A stretch of 64,000 nucleotides of DNA from Macrostomum hystrix (taxonomy: Eukaryota > Platyhelminthes > Macrostomidae): positions 975,501 to 1,039,500 of the forward strand of contig CATNEN010000015.1 of assembly GCA_950097015.1 (NCBI GenBank), written 5' to 3'. The notes under the pieces were generated by a model. The model saw only the letters and a list, made by a program, of their open reading frames with translations, did no database searches and was not told where the DNA came from. Both the position numbers and the translations under genes were made by a program. Positions 1 through 12,500 of this stretch are shown here, piece by piece; the stretch's first letter is position 1; each line of letters opens with the position of its first letter.

Positions 1-1701
1 TACTTTTTTGAAGTGATTTTTATAGCGATGTTTTTAGAAACCAATCAAAGAGAGTGGCTGCATATCAACTTTGGGATCTCTGTGATTTCTGAGGTCGCAG
101 AAAACGCAGCTGAACACCGAATTTGGCTAAACTTTCAAGATTGAAGGAGGACTCTAAAATATTTTTGTGTTTCTGTTCGGTAAATTACTACCCTGAATCT
201 TCAATACCAGCATTTCTGTATTGTAGCTCGTAAAAAAGCTTGTAAAAATTGGATTTTTAAGGACTTTCAAGAAACATTCGCAAGGAGATTCATGTAGTCT
301 CCCAATCTGGAGAACGCTGGTACATTTAACATTTTCTTCTATCTTTTTTCGCTTTGCTGGGAATCTAAAGCTGATCTCTCTTCCCAATGTCAGACATCAA
401 AAGGATAATAACTGGGCCATGCTAGGACTAGGAGGAGAACTAGGGATCAGGGATGAAGGATTTAAGGGCCGGCAGTCGCTGTCCCGCTTAATTCAAAGGT
501 ATCGCTAATAAAGTGGGTCAGTGTTGGAGTCTGGGATTGAAGTTCCAACAACATTCACAACATTCGAGAGGGAAGCAAGACAAGCTGCGTGCTGGATAGA
601 GGGGCTGAGGGGATTTTACCGGAAAGATTGATTAGATTGTGTCAGGGGATCATCAAGGTGGGCAACAAAAGTCAGAGGAGGAGCCCAAGACAAAACAGCC
701 GGTAGCTACGAAGATGGAAGCAGATGTCAAGAGACGGATCAACAATTCATGCAGTCAGTCACATCTGTTTTATAAGCAGCGAGAGAGGAATGAGTTGATT
801 AGTAATTAGGACCAAGAGCTATGATTAAAGGGCCATCCGCTTCGGAGTTAATTAAAAGCTCTTATAAAATTGTCGTGTAACAAGAATGCGAAAGCATCTC
901 TTATTAAAACAAACAGGGAATTTTTATTCGCTTTAAAGCACAGCAAAAGGGTGTCGTTTTACCACAAGACAGAAATTTTAAACAGCTGAAATATCTCGAT
1001 ATATGTTACTGTATTTTGCTCTCGCTTATGAGCTCAGAAGACTGAGCATTTTGGATTATCGACGTTGTTAAATGTGCGTCTCAACTTCAGCAGTTAGATT
1101 TTTCAGCTACCCAAAACCGACAGACTCACTTTGATTGTAAAAGTACACATAAGTACTTATTTAGCACACATGGACAGACATCAGACTTCGAAATTCGATT
1201 CGCGATAATGTGGAATGGAAGGGTGGAGTTATTAATAATAATAGCAATAATTTGCAGGAGGGCTTTTAGTGACACTAGACCCGCAGCCAGCGAGGAGGCA
1301 ATTCTGCCCATTTCGCTGACTCCTGAGCACACACGCACACAGATACCGCACGCAGGCCAACGCTCACACAGGTGTGTACATCTGCCCTGACTTTCTCATC
1401 GTCAGACAATGTACACAATTCACTGTGCCTTGGAGGTTGGCCCTCTAGGGCGTGAATTGCACGGCAAGCCCCTAAGCCTTCTCTCCGCGGCTGCGCCTTA
1501 AATAAATGTGGCCTCGCCGTGGAATCGAACTTAGGGACCGTGGTGCAAACACGTTAACCGCTCTGCCACCGACCCCCCGAAGGGTGGAGTTGCCCGCAGG
1601 TGTTTTCTGGACAATCCTGTCGAATCTGTTCGTCTGCCTGTCTTGACTTAAGTGCTGGATTTATACACGAAGAACTTTTCTCTTCACCCTTCCTCCCCCA
1701 G
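1..1701. other. Non-coding region upstream of the INPP1-like exons
   Basis: No convincing exon is seen here. The earlier exons of the phosphatase, including the metal-binding DPIDGT-type segment, are not recognisable and probably lie outside the window. The last part is the intron before position 1702 and contains a SINE (1231-1578). The rest is unique-looking sequence of mixed composition. Confidence 0.5.
1218..1591 (-). mobile_element. tRNA-derived SINE with 13-bp target-site duplication
   Basis: Read on the minus strand, the element starts near 1578 with a tRNA-like head. It has an A-box-like TGGCAGAGCGG and a B-box-like GTTCGATTCC, then an unrelated body and a short TTATTATTAA-type tail near 1231. 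The 13-bp sequence GAAGGGTGGAGTT occurs at 1218-1230 and again at 1579-1591, which is the target-site duplication expected from L1-type retrotransposition. Related bodies occur at about 22145-22330 (same strand) and 62585-62780 (opposite strand). It sits in the intron before the INPP1-like exon at 1702. Confidence 0.85.
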
Positions 1702-2284
1702 CTGGACAGGCCGCGTGGTCTGGGGCGCTTGTCTGGGCGACCTGCGCATCTGGCAGACTCCGGGCGCGGCCCCCACAGCCGACGGGGACTCGGCCGGCGC
1801 CACGGCTAAGCCAACCGTGCTGACCTCGATGTCCGACTGCAAGAAGCTGGGCACCTACCTGTGCGACGATTTTGAGATTCGCACCGCACCAGGTGCCGGC
1901 TACAAGCTGCTCTGCGTCATCGATGGCCTGTGCTCAGCCTACGTGCTGTCTAAGGACAACACCTACAGGTGGCGTACACTCACAGCGGTCTTTGCTAATC
2001 CCGACTTTGATTTTCTAATGCACTGTTCCGATCACTCTTAACGCAGGTGGGACACTTGCGCTCCTCATGCGGTACTTCGCGCAATGGGTGGCGGCGTTGT
2101 GAAGCAAGCTCCTGCGCTGGCAGCCAAAGATCTCGCCAGCAGCCTGGCCGATCTGCAGGTCACCTACCACAAGCCGGAAGCCAAAGCCGCCGGCTCCAAC
2201 GCCTGGTGCAACATGCAGGGCGTCATAGCCTTCAGGGACGCGGCCATCTTGGCCCGCCTGGCCGGCAGTTTGGCCAGGAAGTGA
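1702..2284 (+). CDS. INPP1: Inositol polyphosphate 1-phosphatase, C-terminal exons (partial)
   Basis: Two exons, 1702-1968 and 2047-2284, are separated by a 78-bp GT-AG intron. The first follows a pyrimidine-rich acceptor (CCTCCCCCAG) and encodes WTGRVVWGACLGDLRIWQ and later CDDFEIRTAPGAGYKLLCVI. The second begins within WDTCAPHAVLRAMGGGVV, the signature near the C-terminus of this lithium-sensitive phosphatase family, where the Asp is a metal ligand. The protein ends ARLAGSLARK with a stop at 2282-2284. The family removes the 1-phosphate from inositol 1,4-bisphosphate and 1,3,4-trisphosphate in the cytosol. The donor CAG|GTGGCG is non-consensus. A close relative such as a bisphosphate nucleotidase is possible, but the WDTCAPHA-LRAMGGG pattern fits INPP1 best. 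The 5' exons are not in view. Confidence 0.8.
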
Positions 2285-3045
2285 GCGGCGGGTTCTCAAC
2301 CAGCAGATTTATTAGACTGTCTGTCTGCATGTTCAAGGTCATTGTAACGAGAGCGACTAAAAGTTAATTACTCGTACTTTAAGGTAGAGACATATAGAGA
2401 GATGACGCCAATGTTAAATTTGGACTCAAACAATATTCGCTTTGACAACAGCAGTAATGCTACATAGAAACCATTGTTAATCATACATGTATAACATGCA
2501 GTTCTTTTGTTACATATAGTATGGCTTTTGTGCGCATTGGCGTATTGACTTTTATGTCGTCTGCATTGAAACCGATATATAGCCCCTTTTCTTCGGTAAG
2601 TCTTAAAAGTGGCTGTAATTTTATTAGAATATTACTAAAAGTAGGTGGGTGTGCATCAACCCGATAGAAGTACATTCCCTATGTAGTAATTATTTATGTA
2701 TTAGTTTCCTGTCGCCTCTATTAGTCAAAAGTTACATTAACAGCTGAAATAAATCTAGAAATCATGCACTTATTGATGTTTTCTGTGATTATACTTTCAA
2801 GATTTAGTATACAAACGATTACATGCTTTTTGAAATGTTTGTGTTCGTCAAGAATGTTACAGATGCTAGCTTTTAGTGTTCTTTATTTGTTATGTGCAAG
2901 TCAATATTATACAAATAACTTAATTAACTAATTATATCCTAAACTATATCTTGTCGTAAGCTTCCATACATTTTCTCGTTCCCTTGATTTTTCTGTTGAA
3001 CAATTTTTTTACAAAGTAAGATTGTCAGTTTGATGATAAAAGCAA
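2285..3045. other. 3' flank of the INPP1-like gene, no other gene seen
   Basis: AT-rich sequence without coding signals. A possible polyadenylation signal, AATAAA, lies at 2748-2753 about 460 nt after the stop. Nothing else is recognised. Confidence 0.4.
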
Positions 3046-3049
3046 AAAC

Positions 3050-3400
3050 TGGCTGCATATGCAACTGGCTGCATATGCAACTGGTTGTCTATGCAACTGG
3101 CTGTCTATGCAACTGGCTGTCTATGCAACTGGCTGTATATGCAACTGGCTGTATATGCAACTGGCTGTCTATGCAACTGGCTGCATATGCAACTGGCTGT
3201 CTATGCAACTGGCTGCATATGCAACTGGCTGTATATGCAACTGGCTGTATATGCAACTGGCTGTCTATGCAACTGGCTGTATATGCAACTGGCTGTATAT
3301 GCAACTGGCTGCATATGCAACTGGCTGTATATGCAACTGGCTGTCTATGCAACTGTATGGTTGTCTATGCAACTGGGTGTTTGTGCAACTGGTTGACGTC
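3050..3400. repeat. 18-bp minisatellite
   Basis: About twenty tandem units of the form ATGCAACTGGCTGTAT plus two bases, varying between GTCT, GTAT and GCAT before ATGCAACTGG. Because the unit is a multiple of three, it leaves all three plus-strand frames and one minus-strand frame open. Those ORFs are a by-product and not genes. Confidence 0.95.
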
Positions 3401-3474
3401 TATCCCACTTTTTCTGCGCAACTGAAATGAATCTATTTGAGTTTATATTGAGTTCCAAACAGGCATCATGAAAG

Positions 3475-4548
3475 TTAGGCGATCAGCTTGAAGAATTCCA
3501 ACACCTCAGTCTCCGTCATGTACGCGTTGCCAATAGCGATGGCTCGCAAGGTACCTTTGAAATAGTTAGGATCGTTAAGCCGTTTGCCGAAGCGAAAGCA
3601 AGGCTCGTTAAGAAATGCGAGCTCCCCGGCAAACGTGTAAACTTCAACAACCGAGGAGGCCAGGAACGAACTGTTAAGGAAGAGCCTCATGGTGTTCGCT
3701 GTGGAAGAGGTGGTGAAGCCTAGATTCAGCCACTCACTAGCGCTGTAAGTTAGAGAGGCTGCTTTCCAACGCCGAAGCGGCTCGGAAGCTCCGGTCTTCA
3801 CGGCGACATACATTGTTGAGGCGGCTGGGAACTCCCACACGTGACTAAAATGGTGACTCGTTTCAAAGTCGGAGCAGTTGTAAAAGTCGACCAGCGCCTG
3901 CACCCGGGGCATTCTCTTCATCCTGAGCAGCACAGTATTGCCCGCGCTCAAGTCGGTGTCACTCCTGTTCATCCGCAGGTGAGAGCCGAAACCATTGAAC
4001 TCGGCACCTTCCTCCGTCCAGCGCACATCCACAGGAAAGACGCGATTCGAGTCCTCATCGGCCTGGCACACCAGGTTGTCGAATCTGCTCGTCTCGTCTC
4101 CGAGCCAAATGCTAGTCAGCTTCGAATTGAGCGAATGCAGCGCGTACAGTATGGGAAATCGAATTAGAACCTGACAGCTGGCGTTCGGAGCCGAAATTAG
4201 CTGGCGGCAAACGGCCTGGTAGCGGAAGAGCGAACACCGAAGAACGTCCTTCTTGAACTGCGCTACCACTAGGCCTGTGGGAAACTGAACCGTCGCCAGG
4301 ATCGTGCAATGCAAATCACTCAGTGTCTGGGTCAGGTGGAATGCGACAGTCTCAGAGAGGCACTGCACCTGCAGTGGAGTCCATGTGACTCCCAAGTTGC
4401 AGTGACATGTCTTGAGAACCCACATAAAATTCAGAGCCATCCAAATCGTTCTACCTGAAATTAATTATGTTATTACCTTGAATTAGTTAGCAATCGAATC
4501 TGAACTCTAATACTGACACAAAGGACTCTCGGCCTTACCTGCTTTCAT
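3475..4548 (-). CDS. Secreted protein with C-terminal LamG / concanavalin-like domain
   Basis: The model has two exons: 4548-4539 (ATGAAAGCAG) and 4454-3475, joined across an 84-bp GT-AG intron (donor GTAAGG, acceptor TTTCAG). Splicing gives 329 residues starting MKAGRTIWMALNFMWVL, a plausible signal peptide. The N-terminal half has many cysteines (CHC, QC, CR) and N-glycosylation sites. The C-terminal third, with TMRLFLNSS, then FNGF-type and KGTLRAIAIGNAYMTETE strands, resembles the jelly-roll of LamG or pentraxin-like domains that closes with a turn and a short helix. Function is unknown; an extracellular binding role is an inference. A TATA box lies about 105 bp upstream. A decayed paralogue of residues around the LamG region lies at 33798-34060. 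Confidence 0.6.
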
Positions 4549-4652
4549 GATTAGGCAAATGATTTTCAAGATTTCGAAATAAACTGTATAGCTTTCGCAA
4601 TGTTAGTTGTTGCGGGGGCTCAGGTATTGCTTAACTTGCCTACATGCATGGC

Positions 4653-4660
4653 CTTATAAA
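4653..4660 (-). promoter_or_regulatory. TATA box for the LamG-like gene
   Basis: The minus strand reads GGTTTATAAGGCC here, about 105 bp upstream of the start codon at 4548 in the two-exon model. With a start site about 30 bp downstream, the 5' UTR would be about 75 nt. The position independently supports the first-exon call. Confidence 0.45.
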
Positions 4661-6578
4661 CCAGCAGCTCTGACAGGCAGTTCATGCCTCGCCAGAAGAT
4701 GAATGACAGCAGCGTTCTTGAGGCAGCCTCAAGTATCTTTAGGCTTTGTAGTGTTTGCAGAAAAAAATTCTTAAACTTGTCTGTCTAGAATTAAACAATT
4801 GAAAATTGACAACTATGAGATCTATGAGTAGGCATATGTCAATTTCTCCTTCAAAGCGTCTACACGAAAAAAACCGATTGCTTCTCGGATGTCCTGATCC
4901 CAAAACGTGTTGGATGTAATTATGAGCGCTAAAACGACTAGAATTTACCTGGGCTGAGTGACGGAATTCAAGGTGCGGCTGCAACTTTAAAAGCAGACAA
5001 TTTGAAGGAATTATTGAGATTTTTGTGAGCTCTGCAGGTGTTGTGCTTGATTAGTACACTTCAGCTTCTGTGCGCTCGTGCCCACTGATTCGCAGGGCTG
5101 GGCCCGAGCACGTACAACACCCAACCCTCCGCAATGGTGACTCAACTCTCGCTGGTCTTACGGTATCTTCTGTTAACTTTTCACTACTCTGAAAGATTGT
5201 TAGAAATGACACCTGGGCCCAGTTTTTACGGCAGAGCTTCAGCTATTGCGTAGAAGGCGAAGCGAGGGCAGGAAAATGTGCCCCTTAATGGTCATAGACC
5301 AACTAATGCCCGCTTACTTTTTCCGAGCAGATAATACGCTCGTACGCCATTAACGCCCACAAAGGATGGGTATCAACTTTATTGTGCCATAGACATTTCT
5401 GCCTCAGTAACCCGCCCCTATTGGCATTAATTAATCTATGGGCCATAGTGTTCTGCCCGCCGTTTGCCATTTGCAGCTCAGTAAAAGACCTTGACCAATT
5501 GGATTGCTTACTGAGGCAGAAATGTCTATGGTACAATAGCAGTGATACCCATTCACGCCCGTAAAGCAAATGACAAAAATTATAGAAAAAAGTTTCAATA
5601 TCGACTCCGATTTTTCTCACTGACACGCGATTTACGATTTAAAATCGTTTTGAATCATAAAAAGGTAGGCATTTTAACTTGAATTTCACTCAATTTGTAT
5701 TCTATGTGTATTCCTAAAGTGAAACAAATCATAAATTTTAATTTAGCAGTTAACAGAAGAACGTTTGTCCGAGCTGCAGCTGGGATGCGAAGCGGAGTTG
5801 TCGATAAAAGTGCATGGAAAGCTCAGAGACGATACAGTAAAAGTTCAATAGAATACTTTCCTTACGCCATACTGTCCACTTATCACCATTGACTGGGAAC
5901 AAGGCAGAAGAAAAAATAGCAAAAAATTGTGCGAATGAAAAATAATATTCAAAACTTTTGATTGACAGAATAGACAAATACTACTGAAGAAATTAAAATA
6001 TATGAGTAGTGCAGATCGGTTTTAAAAAATAAATGTTTCATAAAAAAGCAAGCTTTTAATTTGGTCCATAGAAGAGAGCATTAATTTTTTAATAATTTTA
6101 CACAAAAGTTAATTTAAAGTACAAGATAAACCTGTCTTGTTAAATCAAATATAATTGCACCGTTTCTATTCAAAACCATCAAGTCAATTTTTTAATAAAA
6201 AAATCAAAAAGCCAAAGCAACAAGTCATAAATGATACATAAAACTGCTTCCAATTTGCCTACTTTGAGTAGGCAAGCGAGAACCTTGTTGCAAAAAAGAA
6301 AAAGAAAAGCGATAATTTTTTTGCTCGTGATATTCTTGGCGACTGAGTCCGTCAGCTGCGTTGTTTTATCAAACTGATTAACGGCAAGAAACTTCTAGCA
6401 CTAGAGAGGATTTTGAATTAAGTACTTTCAGATCAGGCACTGATTGGTTAAGATGCGGGGATAGAAAAAAAGCACGTAAAATTATGCACAATCTGTACAG
6501 CAGTTAAAAAGCGCAGATTGAGATCAGATAGTTTGTGAGACGGCAAAGGGGACAGGGAGGGGGCCCTCAGCCGGCGGA
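4661..6578. other. Intergenic region with foldback MITE
   Basis: Between the 5' end of the LamG-like gene and the 3' end of the semaphorin. It contains no exon that I can support. 5900-6340 is strongly AT-rich. The only structured element is the foldback repeat at 5354-5566. The semaphorin 3' UTR must occupy the right end; no clear AATAAA was found on the minus strand there. Confidence 0.5.
5354..5566. mobile_element. Foldback / MITE-like element, about 0.2 kb
   Basis: A 24-bp perfect inverted repeat starts CCATAGACATTTCTGCCTCA at 5388-5411 and has its complement at 5508-5531. The pairing extends imperfectly outward through GATGGGTATCA (about 5367) and its partner TGATACCCATT (about 5545) to roughly 5354 and 5566. 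The interior carries no ORF. This is the pattern of a non-autonomous DNA transposon. Confidence 0.75.
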
Positions 6579-9500
6579 TCAGATCAGTCTCCAGTCGTTG
6601 TCCCGATGGTCGCCCAGGACAGCGCGGCCCTGCCGCTCGCTAATGACATCTTCGCCCTCGTCGTCGACATCGTCTATGGCCGGGACATCCGCGGCGCAGC
6701 TCTGCCAGCTGTCCAGAGCCGACGAGTGGCTGCTGACGATGCGGGCTGGATGCAAGACTGGCTGGAGCACGGCTAGCGGCAGGGGGTGGTCCGAGTATTC
6801 GTTCGACACCACCGTCGGCTGCTGATTCAGGAGGTGCCGCCGATGCCGCAGCGGCACGGTGGAGGCTTCCGCGTCGGCAACTGTTGGAGCAGTGGCCGAG
6901 CCCATTTCGCGCTCGATGCACTTTTGCGTCTCCGCGGGGTCGCCAACCTCGCAAGAATGTCGGCTGGATCTGTTCTTACTAAGAACCCTCTGCTGCTGCT
7001 GCTGCTGGCGCTTCTTCAGACGAAGCAAATAGCCAAACAGGAAGCCGATGAGAAAGCCGAGGATGCTCAGAGTGATGAGCACGGATGCGAAGGTGGCCAT
7101 GGGAATTCCGCCAGCGCTGGCCGCCCCGCCCCTTCCTGCAAGGGTGGCGGCCGCGACGCCGACCTCCGGTCTGGGCGGACTCGAAGAAGCCTCAATCGGT
7201 TTCAACATAGGCCGAGTTGATGAAGGAGCCTTCAGGCCTGTCAATCAAATAACTACAGTCTGCCAGAGAGATTTCAAATAGCTGCAAAACAGCTCACTAA
7301 AAACTTACCACCTGAGTCCAAATTTCTTGGACTGGTGGGGCAACCAGTGTGAGCTCCAGATGAGACATTGCTCAGCCTGAAATTTTGCGGAGATTAAGGG
7401 TGAACTCACAGACTCAGGGTGTGCTCAACTCACCACTGCAGCAGGCATTGTCACAGACTCAGGGTGTGCTCAACTCACCACTGCAGCAGGCATTGTCACA
7501 GACTCAGGGTGTGCTCAACTCACCACTGCAGCAGGCATTGTCACAGACTCAGGGTGTGCTCAACTCACCACTGCAGCAGGCATTGTCACAGACTCAGGGT
7601 GTGCTCAACTCACCACTGCAGCAGGCATTGTCACAGACTCAGAGTGTGCTCAACTCACCACTGCAGCAGGCATTGTCACAGACTCAGGGTGTGCTCAACT
7701 CACCACTGCAGCAGGCATTGTCACAGACTCAGGGTATGCTCAACTCACCCAGCGGGCTCAGTAGCAAACAGGCAGGCATGGCTGTCCAGTCGCCAGCTGC
7801 AGCTAGGGTCTCTCAACGCCACGCACGAAGAGCAGCTCTTCGCTAAGCCGCATCGCGACATCGGCAGCCAGACGCCGACGCCGGCGTTATCGGAGACAGC
7901 GAAGAGACGGCCGGACCGAGCCATCAGGCTGTCGATGCGACCGGGGCTGCCAGCAGCCGGTGGGAACAGCTGCAGGGTCTCGATCGCGTATGCCGGAATG
8001 TTGCTGGCCGCATTCGGGACAAACACCTTGATGAGGCTGCCGGACTCTGCGGGGTAAGGGGAGCAGAAATTCCGAGATTCAGGTGGAGTTTTCCAATGGT
8101 GCAGTTGTTCTGGCCAAGTATTTTGCCCCCCCCAGTGTCAGATGAATTGTAGTTGTTTAATTTGCTAGACAGACTTAACTGCGGAGAACAAACAATTATT
8201 CGGCTAAATGGATATCAGCCCACGCCTGATAATAACAAATCAACTAAAATTGTGCCACTCTATTGCATGAATGAACTGCTAAGTAGCAGTTGTTAAATTA
8301 GCAGTTTGGCTGTGCCACTGACGAACAACAGAGAGATTCTAACTCTCTAACTGCGGCAAAGATAATGAAAACTGATCCAGTGGCTATTTGGATGTTTCGC
8401 AGAATAATCCGAAGCAAAGATCGACAATTTGAGGAATGCGAACTAGTAGAGGATCTAGTTATCTAGTCAGCGTCCAACTGCACACGATCATTGAAGACTC
8501 TGTGTCGACGGAGTATTCCACGTCAGCCAGATAAAATTCACAGTTTTTTGGCAGAATTGCTACGTCCATAAAACAAAGACTTAGCAGTCTGCTAAACCAC
8601 CATTTTAGCTATAGCAGCTATTTAGCAGTTACCAGTGCATCGTGAAATTGGTCTCTGATGTCGGTGCCGATTGTAAAGCTTAAATAGTAAACTTAACCAA
8701 ATATGAACTATTTGAGTCTATTTTATCTATTTTTTAAGGACCAAGACTCGAACTCCCGACCTGAGACTAAGAAACTCAGCGAAGAATCGAACCTGTTCCG
8801 AAGGCTAGAACGTCGCCTGCATCAGCCGACTCCAGCCAGAGCACCGATGCGATGCCAGCTCCATCAGGCACAGGGTTGAAAGTGAGCACACTTTCCGATA
8901 TGAGCGGCCTAGCCAGGAGGGGAGCAGTGTGCTCAACTCCGAGATTGCTTAATTGCAGCTGCTTGGCCTCCTCAGTGGTCCAGTTGCAGCGGGTGGGATT
9001 CGGCCTGCCGGCGGCCTCCGCGTAGGCGGATCTCGACAGCCTCTTGGCGGTGTAGGACAGCAGGCCTTCCTGCACCAGCTGGATGAACTCGGAGCTCGAG
9101 ATCAGCGACTCCGCCTCGGCCAGGTCGAATCGGCAGAGGGCGCGGTGGCTGGCGGCACTGGCTGGCGAGTTCTGCAGCGAGAACAGGCCGTAGAATGCGC
9201 CCGGCTCTGAGGGCCACACCTCCGTGACCAGCTCTGCGGCGGGAACAGCGAGAGGGGATGTTTGAGCAATGGGATAACTTTTCGTTGGGTGGGATTACGA
9301 GTGCGTCCCTTATATTACAGGATATTTGGGAGGGATTTCCTCATTCAGACAGGGAATAGTTAAGTGGGATTTCAGACACGGATATTCAAGTGGGATCTTT
9401 TCCTATAGGGGATATTTAGTGCGATTATGTCTATTTCAGAAAGCGGCTGTTTAATAGACTTTACAAAATAGGATTCGAATTTTGTATTGAATTCTCAATT

Positions 9501-12500
9501 AAAATGGTTATGACTGAGGATTTTTTATTCAGATTTTGCCTTAAAAAACTAATGTGAGTAGTGTGGCGCGATGTCTTTATTACCAAGCTGGTATTGTTAT
9601 CATGCTGTATCACCCAAAGCCGGTCTGTTTAAAACAATCATTTTAAGAAGGGTCACTGACGAACGGCTAGCGGTTTTCAACTGCGATTTACGAATAAGCC
9701 CTCCCCATGTGGTAAGGAGTGCTGACTAAAGTGCCCGAGTGCTGTTCCCATAGTACACTTCAAGAGGTTGTAACCTAGTGGTTAGGGCGTCGGACTCACG
9801 ACTTGAAGGTCGGGGGTTCGATTCCCGACTCCACTGAAACAATTTGTGTCCTTAAGCAAGACAAATAACTCTGCATTGCTTCAGTTCACCCAGCTGTTAA
9901 ATGGGTGCCAGCATTAGCTGCGATAATTGAAGGTGGGTGTGGCGTCCCCCCAGTCCATGGACTGAGCAGCTGTACGCAGTCTTCAGATGCGCCGCGCAAT
10001 AGCTGCCGCTGTGCTGTCGGCTGCACATCTGGCCCGATTGGGACAGGTGTAATCAACTATAATTATTTTTATTACTATTACACTTCAAGTACTGAATCAC
10101 TGCAGCCTCAGTCGGGCAAAGGATAAGCATCCTAAGCATCCTAATTAATCCCCACCCAGATACACCGAAGACGCAGCCGAGAGACCGCAAAAGTCGCCCC
10201 CGCGGCATCGCATAGAAAACTGGGCGAGTTGCCGGCCTTGACAGCCAACTGGTAAGGCAGCCATGGAGACAGAGGCACCAACTAGACATCTGCAAAAGTA
10301 CATTGTGACTGAAAAGCCGGCTGAAAGTATTCGCAGATGGGCAATGAGAGTGGCCAGAAGGGGCAGGAGGGTAAGGGCGAAAATCCCCCGAGGAAAAGAG
10401 TCTCTGGCCGGGCCAAAACTTTGCTGAGGCGTCGGAACCAGACAGGGCTGGCTGGGCAGCGCATGGGGATAAGATCCAAGCGAATTCTAGATCCCATCCC
10501 TGGCGAAGAAAGGCCAGGAGGCAGACCAGAGGTTAAAAAATCTATCGGACGGAGATAGATGAGGCACAGAGGTAGAGAACAGGCTGGGAAGAAGTCGAAG
10601 GGATCAAATTGACTGCACAGGATTTGCCCAGCTCCCCAGAGGGAAGAAATGAGCCATGGCAGCACACGGCCTTGGCTGGGACAAAAGGTGAGAGAGACGG
10701 CAGGCGTCAATGTTATTGGCAGATACCCACCTATGTGTGAAGCATAAGGGGTCACGATATTGACGATTAAGATAAATGAGTGGTATGAAAATCCTAATAA
10801 TCCCATTGGGAGTCTAAATAAACTATAATGCGACATCTTATCGGACTAGAGCTGCAAATCTCTACTTTTAGGCTTGAGTGGTTATAGTTAGTAGATGAAG
10901 GGAGCGGATAGTTAGTGGATGAAGGGAGCGGATAGTTAGTGGATGAAGGGAGAGGATAGTTATTGGATGAAGGGAGGGGATAGTTAGTGGATGAAGGCAG
11001 GGGATAGTTAGTGGATGAAGGGAGCGGATAGTTAGTGGATGAAGGGAGCGGATAGTTAGTGGATGAAGGGAGCGGATAGTTAGTGGATGAAGGGAGCGGA
11101 TAGTTAGTGGATGAAGGTAGGGGATAGTTAGTGGATGAAGGGAGCGGATAGTTAGTGGATGAAGGGAGCGGATAGTTAGTGGATGAAGGGAGCGGATAGT
11201 TAGTGGATGAAGGGAGCGGATAGTTAGTGGATGAAGGGAGCGGATAGTTGGTGGATGAATGGAGCGGATAGTTAGTGGATGAAGGGAGCGGATAGTTAGT
11301 GGATGAAGGGAGCGGATAGTTAGTGGATGAGCGAAGGTTCGGTACAGTATTTCGTGCAACAGTAAATGTGGATAAAAAGCTAAACCAGAAACGCAGCAGA
11401 AAAGCATATATGGAAGCGAAGACGAGGAATTGACGGAACAGCCTGGTGTATTTTGCCCACCCCTCCCCGCATGGCCCAGTGCAGCACTAGATATCATTGA
11501 ATTGAATTGCGTAGCAGACCTAAGGCCGAGCACAGACTATCTACACACGCAGAAGATTAATCACCCGCATGCGGGCTGTACATGCATCTATTTTCATATA
11601 CTTTAATTATTGCCATGGACTACAGTAAGCCCCAGCCAGCTGCCAGGTAGGGCCAAGGTCGAATTGTTAAGAAGACGCTGAATCATACCTTACCACCTGA
11701 AGCTAGTTTGGATTATCAAATCCCTGCCATCACCGCTAGGGTGGATTTTATGATACATGTAAAGACATGGCTGCTAGATCAACGTTGGCGCGAAGCCTTC
11801 CTGTCTGATGCATGTAAAGACAAGCCATGTTGGCGTGAAGCCTTCCTGCCTGATGCATGTACAGACATGCCATGTTGGCGTGAAGCCTTCCTGCCTGATG
11901 CATGTACAGACAAGCCATGTTGGCGTGAAGCCTTCCTGCCTGATGCATGTCAGTTCGTTTAGGCGTCTCGTATCGAATCAAGAACAGAACACTGACCAAT
12001 TATTGACCTAACAATCTGATGGCATTATCCTGTGGAATCTGCTGCACTACGCTATGGATAAAAAGCTCTAGGCCTTATCAGGCCACCGATGCCCGCATTT
12101 TATAAGAGGCTTTTATAGCTCGTAACATCTGCATAAAATCTGCTATCAATGGAATGCTTCATTATGTGGGTGGGCGAAGCAAAGCATGTATAACTAACTA
12201 CATGCAAGCACTAAAGAAGGCTTTATAATAGCCTCCACACAATGACTGTAGACTGTCTGATAAGCAGAAGACGTCAGTTTTATTTGTGCCTAATAATTAC
12301 TTAGCAGTATGGTGTAATGCGCTGAGTCAACAGTTTTAGTGAGTACATAATTAATCACTGTCTGCATTTGAAAGCGCAGGTGGCAACGAGACTATTGCTG
12401 TAAGTAAGAAATTGGCAGGTGAGACTCTGGAATGAATGGTGCGATACATTTTTGGGGGAGAAAGAGAAGAGTACAGGAAGGAAAGACGGTGGGGAGAAAG

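Noticed and set aside
3030-3430. Several long overlapping ORFs on both strands in the 18-bp array
   Set aside because: A repeat unit divisible by three keeps all frames open; no domain, and the products are pure repeats.
9764-9840. A functional tRNA gene
   Set aside because: A and B boxes are present, but the sequence continues into a SINE body with a target duplication, and no clean acceptor stem is formed.
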